Below are positions 10,911 through 20,223 of a DNA stretch of 64,000 nucleotides, piece after piece. The translations under genes were made by a program, and so were the position numbers. Under the pieces are notes generated by a model that was not told where the DNA came from, made no database searches, and worked only from the letters and a program-made list of their open reading frames with translations. Source of the stretch: Acorus gramineus (Eukaryota > Streptophyta > Magnoliopsida > Acorales > Acoraceae); the NCBI GenBank assembly GCA_030737835.1, contig CM060853.1:14507590-14571589 (forward strand), in the 5' to 3' direction. Each line of letters starts with the position of its first letter. Within the stretch, counting starts at the first letter, position 1.

Positions 10911-11036
10911 GTGTCAAGGGTTTGTTTTTAGGGGAGGGGTGGGTTAGGATCACAAAAACAAAAAAAAAACAAAAAAAAATTATAAGGGCTGGGCTGAGGA
11001 AGTGATGGGGTGGTAATAACTGCCCCCCTCCAATAA

Positions 11037-12410
11037 ACCTCATACAGAGCGGACGGTGGTTATTGTTAAATGTGCATATATGTTAGGGTTAAGGGTAGAT
11101 TTATCTTTTCCTCTTTTTCTTTTTTGTACTATAAATATTAGGTTCAAACCCTAATAATATTTTGGTTCATTCTCTTCAATTCCTGATTCTAACAGTTATC
11201 ATAAACTGTTCCATCTGTCACATTAGTAAATAAATATGAAAAATGATGAGCACAACCTCTATACACACTCTCATCGCACTGATATATGAAATGAAATATA
11301 CGTTGATAAACAATAATGTGTTTTTTCTTTTTAATGAAAAAATAAAAAGTAACTTTTCATACACTAAGATAACATAATATTATATAATACGCTATAATTG
11401 TATATGCGACTGTAAACTAGATTGCAAAACGGACTGAGTGTATCAGCGCTCAAATAATATAGACTAGCATGAGGGGATTTTTTTAAATACATATTAGAAT
11501 ATGCTATTATAGAGGTTTATTTTTTTTAATTCACAAACAATCTGCAATTTTTAGCATTATTTATTTTGAGAAAATATTGATTCGTTGAAGCCTGTGATGC
11601 AAAAATATGTCATAACTGAATAAATTAATAATTAGGAAATGGGAAACCACATAATCATGAGAGTTTGAAATACACTTATCTATTGAAGTACATGTTAAAA
11701 TATGAATTGAAGTATACACTGAGTTACATAGTGTATTTTTTCTTTAAAAGAAAAAAAATTGCAATCCCATAGGCTGCCGACAGAGTTGCAAAACAGATTG
11801 AGTGTATCAACGCTCAATAACAAAAGAAAGATGGCCAACAAGAAGAGATATTATTCATGCAGCCCATTATTCACTGCAACTAGCTAATTGACAGCGTGAT
11901 CATGGATCATTCAATTGAGGACCACGAAATGAACGATTATGTATAATTTACAATTTATTCTCTTTATTTTTATTATGGATGATTCAGATATGCCTTATAT
12001 TTTTATTTAGGATTTAGTTAAGATTCAAATGATTTGATATATTAGATTTGTTGAGATCCTAGTTTGTTAAGATTCTTTGCTCTATAAATAAGCTCTGTAA
12101 TCATAAAATGAGTTTAGACTTTGATAAAAGAATTTTATTCTCTTTATTTTTCTATATTAGTTTTGTTATCATAGGTGGAATAGCAAATACATAAACTCCA
12201 TCATTCTGGTATTCCTTGTTAGGAATTAACAAATATGTTGAAGCCTATCATCCTGGTATTCTTCGCCAAAGATTCAAAATCGTCGTTGAAGTCTACAGAT
12301 CTCTCATCCCTTCGAGCGTAATCAGATCAGCAAAAAAGCATAACCTGCACGCTACATCACTAATTCTACCATATACAACCAAAGCACAAGACAGTGTCTA
12401 AGCAGAAACC
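11037..12410. other. Intergenic AT-rich region with MITE remnants and an LTR-like block
   Basis: No gene. 11240-11445 and 11650-11820 each end in a motif of the type gattgagtgtatcaacgctc, the end of a MITE family repeated through the window (see the entry at 55269). 11500-11670 matches the duplicated flank at 1790-1945. 11950-12210 has an LTR-like character: ctctataaataagctctg is followed by T-rich blocks and tggtattc. I could not define its ends, so no LTR is called. Confidence 0.4.
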
Positions 12411-12413
12411 ATA

Positions 12414-12840
12414 AGCCCTTGTTTGGATGGCAGCATAAGTGAGGAATAGAGAGGAATAGAAGATAATAAGACCTAAAAGTTGTTTGTTTGCAAAGAATAA
12501 AGAGGTATATAGTTAAACCAAAATAGATAAAAATAAGCCGGTATTGGTATTCCAGGTCCCTTATATAATTGTGTTATTTCATTCAATCTACTCTGCTCAC
12601 AGGTCACCACCTCTATCAAATCAAGGGACTCACATGTGAAATCAATTTTTCATATTTTATAAATCATTATTTTTATTTCATTCACTTTTTATCCATAACT
12701 TATTTATTATCAACGAAACAATAAAAACTTTATTATTATATTTCTCAGTGACAATAACTAAAAACATAACCAAATCAAAATGATTTATTCTTTATCCATA
12801 CTTAAATAATTACATATACCAGAATAGCTTATGTCACTAG
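12414..12840. mobile_element. MITE (GTTTAGATG-end family) in the GST2 3' flank
   Basis: Begins near ccttgtttggatggcagc and ends near atagcttatgtcac, within about 10 bp of the GST2 stop codon at 12846. Shared internal blocks are ggtattccaggt, gttatttcat, catattttata and ttattcttta. They recur at 17870-18212 and partly at 40370-40770 and 48110-48345. It probably forms the 3' untranslated region of the GST gene. The ends are diverged and no target duplication was fixed. Confidence 0.55.
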
Positions 12841-12845
12841 TTTCT

Positions 12846-14844
12846 CTACTTCGCAGCCTGCCAACCCAACTTCTCCCTACCCAATTGGGCGAGCTTCTGA
12901 GCGTCGGGCATCACGTCCTTGACGGCTTCATTAGCGCAAAACCGTTCAGCCCATGCAGCCAGTACAGGAGTTTCTCCGTCGAGGAGCTTTACGCCTCCGA
13001 CCAACTCAACGGCCTTGATCCACCCCAAGTAGCTGCCCAAAGCCAGGTCCAGGTATCCGATGCTCTCCCCATTGAAGAATGGTTTCCCCTTGCTGCATTT
13101 CCCAAAGGCCTCCTCCAATAGCTTTGTGCATGCTAGAACCTCCCCAATCGCCTCTGTCTTGACTTCGTTGGTCTGGGCTTTGCTGATCCCAAACAGAGGT
13201 GTGGACAACTGGAAAACATGGAATGCATGAACATTGTTGAATTATGGGACAAGATGTAAGAACTTTGTTCAACCATTGTTTTTTAAAGTTAATTAATTAA
13301 GACATATTTACATGGTGCATCTAAATTCTTCCTTACTAATTAAAGTTTAATTTAGGCACTAACTATAGTTTCTATGGCCCAAAGTTGAAGTTATGGTAGA
13401 AATATATTTAGAGATTATGAAATATATTTAGAGATTGTAAAATATATTTTCAAAATTATAGAGATTGTGAAATTCGTCTTTAAGATTCTTAAGATTGTTA
13501 AATCTGTTTATTTCAAAATTTGTTTATTTCCTCTTTAAGCTGTTTGTTTTCTCTATATATATGTTCTTGAGAAAAACAAATTGTAAGAGGTATATAGACA
13601 ATTCTTTTTAATAAAATCATCACCACCGCCCAATGCCCATGAATGTAAGCAATTTATCAAACTACGTAAATTTCTTGTCTTTTGTGTGATTGTTTGTTTG
13701 ATTTGTTCATATTCTCTCTCAAACCCTCGCACTTAGATCTATTTAGGGAGGTTTTCTGCAACACTAACACAGAAGGTGTGATCCAATGGTTATAAAGTCA
13801 ACATTCTCATTCTTCCAAATAGATGAGAGAGTGAGAAAATTTTATTACATGCAGAAGTTAATCACTCGAAAGAAGGCAATATTGGCAAGCATCAGCATAG
13901 AGGGAACGCTTAGAGAGATACCTAAACTGTCAGCTTGACAGCTTCTTGGGCTGATCGAACAATGTATATTATTCGGATTTGGGAGCTGATATATATATTC
14001 AGTATGTTTTGCAGGGCTATCTGCAATGTAGATGTGGTCCTCCAACCGTGTAATATATATATAAACTAAACTAATCTAGTGAAAAATTAATTTTTTTATT
14101 TTTCAAAAAAATGTAATGATTTTTTTTAAATATATATTTCATTTTCATTATAGTATGTATTTCATTAGACAATTATATTTATTAAGAAAAAAGAAAATCA
14201 AAATTGTTGAGAACTACATATGGGATTGCACAAATTAGATATACCATTTTCACAAAAAAAAAAAAAGATAATTCGCTTAGAGTGCTGTTACACACAATTT
14301 TTTTTTCCAGCTCTAATTCTAGTTTTATATGCATCAATAGAGAGTCACTAGAGCATATACTCACATTGATGAGGTATATGTTTCGATAGAATTTTTTTAC
14401 TTTTTCTATAAATGCATCTATACAATTTATTTAAACATATACTTTATTTTTTATAAAAATATATACTTCATTAAATAAAATTTATCAGACCGAAATTAGA
14501 ATCATAAGACAAGATCTAAGATGATTCATACATACCTTATCGTCAATGTAATGGACCCAAAAGCGTGCCATGGCGCGGTCATGGGGATCCGAAGGAAAAA
14601 GCGAGGGGCCATCGCTCCAGATCTCATCGATGTATGACACGATGATATTCGACTCACACATTGGTTTGTCGTCATGAATAAGCACAGGGACCTTCTTGTA
14701 AACCGGGTTCGATTTCAGGAGCAGCTCGCTCTTCGCCCACAAGTTCTCTTCCCGGTATTCGTAATTCACCGATTTCATGTTCAATGCGATCCTAGGCCTC
14801 AACGCGAACCGACTTGCCCATGACCCTATCAGCTGTACGGCCAT
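12846..14844 (-). CDS. GSTU: Tau-class glutathione S-transferase, copy 2
   Basis: Two exons: 14536-14844 (103 codons, start MAVQLIGSW) and 12846-13208 (120 codons plus stop), giving 223 residues. The 1327-bp intron has donor AAG/GTATG after YIDDK and acceptor TTCCAG before LSTPLFGI, the same phase-0 site as copy 1. An upstream in-frame ATG at 14970 lies beyond the TATA box, so 14844 is the start. The domain has the Ser11 expected in tau GSTs, but in GSWASRFALRPR the usual Pro after Ser is Arg (S-R in place of S-P). VPVLIHDD and ES (64-65) are kept. The C-terminal domain contains FFNGESIGYLDLALG and VLAAWAERF. The Arg12 change next to the catalytic serine may alter activity. The intron holds a solo LTR and a MITE. 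Confidence 0.92.
13364..13763 (+). mobile_element. Solo LTR (Copia-like fossil) in the GST2 intron
   Basis: A 400-bp block flanked by the 5-bp repeat CTAAC at 13359-13363 and 13764-13768. It ends in CTGCAACA and has the layout of a Copia-type LTR: a TATA-like ctctatatatatg near 13552, a polyadenylation-like region, then caccaccgcccaatgccc and caatttatcaaactacgtaa. No internal region is present, so it is what recombination between two LTRs leaves behind. It reads on the strand opposite to the gene. Confidence 0.75.
14278..14510 (+). mobile_element. MITE, GCATATACTCA family, in the GST2 intron
   Basis: Contains the family blocks gtgctgttacacacaa, ccagctctaattctag, atatgcatcaatagag, agagcatatactcacatt and gaggtatatgtttcgata. 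The same order of blocks is found at 16778-17045, 26285-26605 and 59029-59212. It has no coding capacity. Confidence 0.6.
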
Positions 14845-14928
14845 CTCTCTCAAAAACCTTCTGATGTGTATATATATGAAATTTAAAAGAAACTTTGTGG
14901 TATAGAAAAGGTTATCCTGTGTTACAAC

Positions 14929-14953
14929 AAGTGAGGGAGGTGCTCTATATAGA
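14929..14953 (-). promoter_or_regulatory. Likely core promoter of GST copy 2
   Basis: The minus strand has CTATATAGAGCACCTCCC about 100 bp upstream of the start codon. The adjacent plus-strand block gtgagggaggtg is shared with the first GST promoter at 9065-9076. Confidence 0.55.
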
Positions 14954-15136
14954 CAATATTGGAATGCCATGGAACTTTCTGGAATTCATTTTTTTTTAAT
15001 GTTTTAGGAAAGCTGTGTCAAGTCTTTAAGAGGCATGTTTATTCAATTCAGGATTAAATGTTGATTAAAATGTATTAATTACTTATATCTATTGCACTAG
15101 AGTGGCTTTATTGGACTTGATCACTAATTTTTTATT

Positions 15137-16190
15137 GGGTGAATTGTTCAACTGTCGATTGATCAATGATCTAATTTTTCCTGTCCCTGATTTTTTTTTT
15201 ATTTTCTATTTACTCCTAAAATCTAGTCCATTTTTTTTTGTCTGTGACTTTTCATAATACCCAAACTACCATTTACAGATAGAGTTATAAAAATACATAA
15301 ATATAATGTGATACATACAGAAATTATACACATAGTTACAGATATTTAATAGTTATCTACAAAAAATATTAAAGTACGCAAAGATATTTAAACACAAAAT
15401 GGTCATGTATACATTCTCAGTGTCATTACATTATCATTTGTAAGTACATTCAACGTACACAAAAATTATTATAAATACAATTCCAAAGTTTCATTAAAAT
15501 AAATATATCAATTATTTGAATTACGACGTTTTCTTCATATCTTAATGATCAATTGTTGTCTCCGCTTTAATCCTCTTTATGTCCTCTTGGGTTAAATGAA
15601 GCTCATTGAAAGACCATCGAACTAGACATTCAATGTACTCCATAACGAAGAAGAACCGGCTTTTCAAGCTACATTAAAAATACAACAATCAGTCAAAAAT
15701 CTAAATAAATTTTTATTTAGCAATATAAACAAAATTAGTAATAGCATAAATTCGAACTGAAAATTTATGAACAATTGTAATATTTTAGTAGAAATACTTC
15801 TTGATACGTGTATTTAACAATTACAGAAACTAACATCTTTATAACAAATGCAACAAAAAAAACTACTAATATAATGCCCAATAACGTAATCTACCATTTA
15901 CAGAATAGAAATGTAATATCATATATCATTCTTATAATAATTACAACATAAATTATAAAAATTATAATTTACATAACAGGGTGGAATATCATATATGGAA
16001 ATAAACTAAAGATATATAAATTACAGAAAGATAATGACCAATTACAGAAATGTAATATTAATTTTTAGATGTGAGATATTTTAAATATGAAAAATGAGGT
16101 GGTACAAGAGAAAAAAAATTTATATTTTAAAAATAAATAAATAAATAAATCAATAAATAACCTTGATCATTAGTCATTTGAACAATCCAA
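15137..16190. mobile_element. Possible TIR element carrying an exon-like piece
   Basis: The left end ggtgaattgttcaactgtcg, followed by attgatcaatgatc, resembles the inverse of the right end (gatcattagtcatttgaaca then atccaac). This suggests long degenerate inverted repeats around a 1-kb AT-rich interior with many ttacagaaa motifs. No clean target duplication was found. It contains the coding-like piece at 15542-15668. Confidence 0.4.
15542..15668 (-). pseudogene. Isolated terminal-exon-like fragment
   Basis: After a good splice acceptor (TTTTTAATGTAG) the minus strand reads LKSRFFFVMEYIECLVRWSF, then NELHLTQEDIKRIKAETTID and a stop, in 42 codons. The composition is protein-like and clearly unlike the AT-rich surroundings. 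I do not recognise the family. No upstream exon was found within 1 kb, so it is probably a transposon exon or a captured gene end. Confidence 0.4.
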
Positions 16191-16777
16191 CTTTTTTTTG
16201 TTTGGATATGCTTGACTCACTGTGCAAGTCTTCCACTTATCCTTCTTTACATTGGACGGTTGAAAAAAATATTGTGTTGCCTTTTTTTTTTTTTTTCTAC
16301 AGCTATTTAAAAAAAAAAAAAAAACTTTTTCTGCCTCTTTAGCCGCCACTTTTTTGTTTTCTTGCAAACCTGGACAAAGTCTTCCAATGTTTTTTTGTAT
16401 TTTTCTATCGTTCAAGCCATCCTATCTCATTTTTATCTTGTTAAAATATTATTAATCTTATATTTAAATCTAATCTAAAGCAAGATCTATTTGTTTTTAA
16501 TCTAAAGCAAAATCTAATCTAAAGCAAGATCTTAAAAATTAAAATATTTTCAATCTATTATTTTTTTAATCTGTGTTTTTAACATCAAATATAAAAAACA
16601 AGATCTAAAAATATGAAGGATACGTGTGAGCGTAACATTGAGACGGATTCTAAGTTATAACAAACCTATAAGTATAGGTCCCTCCTTCATCAAATCAACT
16701 ACGCATATCAGGACTCCCAAGCACCCCCTTTCCCAACCTTTTCAGGAAATGGGGTGACAGTTGTTGATTTTTCAAAA
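16191..16777. other. Intergenic AT-rich region
   Basis: Long A and T runs near 16280-16325 and a short array of taatctaaagcaagatc repeats at 16470-16535. No gene or clear element is visible. Confidence 0.5.
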
Positions 16778-17045
16778 GTGCTAGTACTCACAGTTTTTTA
16801 TTTCAATCTCAATTCAAGTTTCATATGCGTCGTGAAAAAATTACTGAAGCATATACTCACATTAACGAGATATATACATCGATATTTTTTTTTCATATTT
16901 TATATAAATACATCGTGCAATTCATGTAAGTATATGCTTTATTTTTTTATAAAATCATTTACATTATTAAATAAGGTATATTATTTTTAAGAAATTCAAA
17001 ACACGTGTAGATTGAAATTGCGGTTAAAAAATGACTTGTACATAA
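16778..17045 (+). mobile_element. MITE, GCATATACTCA family
   Basis: Shares with 14278-14510 the blocks caattcaagtttcatatgcg, gaagcatatactcacatt, acgagatatata and, near the right end, aattcaaaacacgtgtagat. Non-coding. Confidence 0.6.
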
Positions 17046-17325
17046 CATATTCTTTTCAAAATAGGTGGGGCCCCACCTATTGACCTACCCAAATCCCTCT
17101 GTCCATCCATCCCACAGGCCCATGGGTCGGGCCCATTGATGGACCTACAGGTTAAACCAAAAGGGCCAGTTTAGGCTGGCCCTTGCCCCGGCCCTATGTA
17201 TAACAGCCGGGCCGGCCTGGCCTGTTGGCTAACTTGGGTCGGATGGGTCAGATTTGTGAATTTCTGAGTTAAAATGTTGACCCCTTACTTCCATGCGAGC
17301 TCCAAACGAGAGCATGGCCTAAGTG
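17046..17325. other. GC-rich island with palindromic motifs
   Basis: Unlike its AT-rich surroundings, this stretch carries ggtggggccccacctat and repeated gggcc/ggccc words such as agccgggccggcctggcc. It looks like the subterminal repeat zone of an hAT element of the kind found complete at 52287-53114, but I found no matching ends. Confidence 0.4.
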
Positions 17326-17404
17326 CAGATATGAACAACTCCCACCAAATTATCTCAGTCCCTTGTGCAGATATGAACAAATGCCACCAAAATCTCAGTC
17401 CCTT
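17326..17404. repeat. 41-bp tandem repeat
   Basis: cagatatgaaca then a ccaccaaa block then atctcagtccctt occurs twice in succession, with a few differences between the copies. Confidence 0.75.
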
Positions 17405-17429
17405 GGGCGGCGGAACAGGGGAGGAATAT

Positions 17430-17791
17430 GATGAAACATGCACTAAAAGTGCATAAGAAATCACATTGTTCTTCAAATCATAAAACTCATGTCTATCAGA
17501 AATGGACTGTAAATTACATTTACAAAAAGAAGAATGGTGTAGCAGACTTCCTTGCAAGCTCCAAACAAGAGCATGATCTATACAACTACCACCAAATACA
17601 AGTCTTTAGAGTAATTTTTTTGGCTCTTGGGAGGGGGTGGGATAGTCATTGGTAGATCCCCATTTACCAATGTTCTCTACACGAGCCCCCTCCTTACTTT
17701 GTATGTACCTCTAATTAAATCTTGTAACTTCACTTTAGTAATGAAAGTATTGATAGAAAGATCTACTTTTTTCAAAAAAAAAAAAAAAAAT
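17430..17791 (+). mobile_element. 5'-truncated LINE tail with RNase H-like end
   Basis: A short frame reads KWTVNYIYKKKNGVADFLAS, matching the end of the RNase H domain in plant L1-type LINEs (W-V-Y-x-x-x-N-x-VAD-LA). It is followed by about 200 bp of 3'-UTR-like sequence with acttcactttagtaatgaaa and a 17-A tail at about 17774-17790. Only the 3' end is present. The short RNase H match limits confidence. Confidence 0.5.
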
Positions 17792-17869
17792 ACCACCAAT
17801 TCTCTCAACCCATAGGTAACGGAAAAAGAGAAAAATATGATGGAATAAGAGTTAAAAAAAAAACATGAA

Positions 17870-18212
17870 AACATGTTTGTTTGTATTAAATAAGTGAGTT
17901 ATGTCATCAGAGAATAAACTGATATTTGATTATTGATATTCCAGGTCTACCCTCAAATTATGTTATTTCATCTAATCTATTTGACTAGTAAAAGAGAGCT
18001 CACTTATCAAATTATTTTTTCATATTTTATAAATTGATATCTATATCTTATTCACATTTTATCAACTTATCCATGGTCAATAAAAAAATCATTATTACAT
18101 TTTCAAATTAAAATAATTAAAAACATAAACCAACAAAAAAAAATGTTTTATTCTTTATTTATACTGAAATAATTCTTTATTTAGAAATAGTTTATATCAC
18201 TGTTTAAACAGG
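17870..18212. mobile_element. MITE (GTTTAGATG-end family)
   Basis: Shares gatattccaggtcta, gttatttcatctaatcta, catattttataaatt, tattacattttcaa and gttttattcttta with 12414-12840, in the same order and orientation. Non-coding. Confidence 0.6.
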
Positions 18213-18337
18213 GTTCAAGGATCTTCTGTCAAAAGATAAGCAAATATATTACAAGATATGAACCACATCCAAGATTCATGGCTATGGTGGAATCACCTTT
18301 TTAAATATACAGGGTACGGAATCATCTCACTTTGGGT

Positions 18338-18435
18338 GTCTCTATTTGCACATTTTTTTGTTCCCTTGCACACCCACATAAGAAGAGGAAACAACAGAAA
18401 AGAAGTGCAAGGAAACAAAAGAAGTGCAAATAGAG
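18338..18435. repeat. Imperfect hairpin
   Basis: The left arm tctatttgcacatttttttg then ttcccttgcac (18340-18370) pairs with gtgcaaggaaacaaaag then aagtgcaaataga (18406-18435). The loop is about 35 bp. It lies next to the GC-rich block at 18440-18775. Confidence 0.7.
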
Positions 18436-18559
18436 GATGAAAGAAGGAGAGGAGGAAGAAGAGGGGGGGGGTCAGGATTGGATAGCGTGGATGAGGGTGA
18501 GGAAGGGGGGAGAGAAGGGGAGAAAGAAAGATAGGAGGAAGAGGAGGGCGAGGCAGAAC

Positions 18560-18775
18560 AACACGTGGGATTGGAGGCACTTGATGGCCACAACCACATC
18601 TCCCTGCTGCTCGTGCTCCTCCCCTAGCCCCCACAGTTCCACCTCCTCCATCTCCTTGTGTCTCTCCTCTCCATCTCCTGCGCCTCCCACCCCGACCTCG
18701 ACCCCTCCACCCCCGCCCCACCCCTACCCCTCCTCTCCTTCCTCCTCCTCTTGCACACCCACAAGATCAATTTAA
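18560..18775 (+). pseudogene. Coding-like GC-rich fragment, origin unknown
   Basis: A plus-strand frame reads FHLLHLLVSLLSISCASHPD, then LDPSTPAPPLPLLSFLLLLH. Most codons end in C or G, which suggests a piece of a host exon moved here, as in the Pack-MULE at 10327. No terminal repeats could be fixed and the piece has a stop shortly upstream. I do not recognise the family. Confidence 0.35.
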
Positions 18776-20223
18776 GATCCACTTATTTGAGGTGTTTAAA
18801 GAACATCTTCTATTTGTGTTGAGTGTGCTTAGATATGTATGTGCACAAGAAAAAAAGCTTGAGAAACAAAGATTGGCTGAGGTATATTATTTCCTTTACT
18901 GGATTTTTGATGTGGCACTGTTCACATGGGCGTATATGTAAATACACCATTCTCCATATCATACGAAGGGGATGGAGCCAGTTTTACTGGTTTGCCTCCC
19001 TTGGTGTGAAGGTCCAGAATTGCCATAGAAACTTCTTGCACATGAACAAAAATAAAAAAATGACACATAAAAATACAATTTTATGTACCAATAAAATGTG
19101 ATGTGATGCGTATATGTTAAAAGAAAATGTTAGGTACAACCTTATTTACAGTCCCGTGTGCAGTTAGTCCTCAGTCCTGCATATTTTGATTTTTTAAAAA
19201 TAGTAAACCTTATTTAATAAGTCATACTTTTATGAAAAATGCACATATCTTCGTGATAAATTAAATGGACCATATAATGGAAGACGTGAAAATGGCTTTT
19301 CACAGCTAACACAAAAATAGTGTTCTCAAATTTCATCATCCTCTGAATCTTTCAGAAGTGATGATGAGGGCAGGAGATCCATGCCAAAATCATGAAGAAA
19401 GGAAGCAAAAGTCATGAAGAAATATTCAAGCAGTGATGGGAAAAAGAGCAATGGCCTTGTGAATCCATCTAGATTCTGGGTCAATGGAAATAGCTGATCA
19501 TTCACCCCTCATCCTGTACAATATCAATCTTGGAACAAGTACATCACAATTATTGTCTAGAAATGCAATCAATGTGTCCTGTGAGTGTATCTATGTTTAG
19601 TTTTGTGTTCCTGGAAATATGGGTATAAAACCTACAATCATGGAAATTGCTTCTCACAGCCAACACAAAAACATGCATTTTATCGCAATGAAATTGGAGC
19701 AGTAGATGGTAAATGCAAACGGAAGGGATGGATGCAACTGATATGGAAGAATTGCTAGCAGTGTCAAAAAAAAAAAAAAAAACTATACCGGGGAACTGTG
19801 ACTGATGTTTCAGTTTCATTGGAGGAATGAGTCTATGATTTAAATCCGTGATAACTTCAATTTGCAGTTGCTACTGCTGATCACTTAAAGAAATCTAGTT
19901 CAAGAGTTTCTGAAAAATCCATCAGACAGAGCTTCCTCAAGTTGTGATTGTCAATACTACCCTCACATCTGCTGCTGTGAGTATAAACGAAGTTTCAAAA
20001 AATGTTGAACAAAAAACATGTGCATTTATTCAAAGAACAATTTCAAGTAACAGCTCCAGTTCTAACTCATTTGGCAAATTTAATAAAAAAGATTACTACA
20101 AGAACCTCCACCTTTCCTCCAATTGCCATTGAGAAAAATAAAATAACTGTAACTGACAGTATAGATCATTTGGCCTAGTTCATAAAAAAGATTACCAGAA
20201 GAACTTTGAGTTTCCTCCTGCCA
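18776..20223. other. Intergenic region downstream of the PPR gene
   Basis: No gene recognised. A poly-A run lies at 19766-19782. About 60 bp at 20072-20132 is repeated imperfectly at 20169-20226, directly at the stop codon of the PPR gene; both copies contain ataaaaaagattac followed by agaa and tttcctcc. Weak open frames of 60-90 codons lack support. Confidence 0.5.

Larger units (their letters stand above)
10327..11027. mobile_element. Pack-MULE with captured gene fragments
   Basis: A 701-bp Mutator-like element. The terminal inverted repeats are GGGGGCAGCTATTACCACCC at left and, inverted at right, GGGGGCAGTTATTACCACCC; similarity runs on for about 50 bp. The 9-bp target duplication CTCCAATAA is exact at 10318-10326 and 11028-11036. 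The interior is GC-rich, unlike its surroundings, and carries protein-like pieces on both strands (separate entries). There is no transposase, so it needs a MuDR-like element elsewhere. The empty site survives in the duplicate flank near 1650. Confidence 0.9.

Noticed and set aside
11950-12210. Copia-like solo LTR
   Set aside because: The TATA-like and T-rich layout is suggestive, but no ends or flanking duplication could be fixed.
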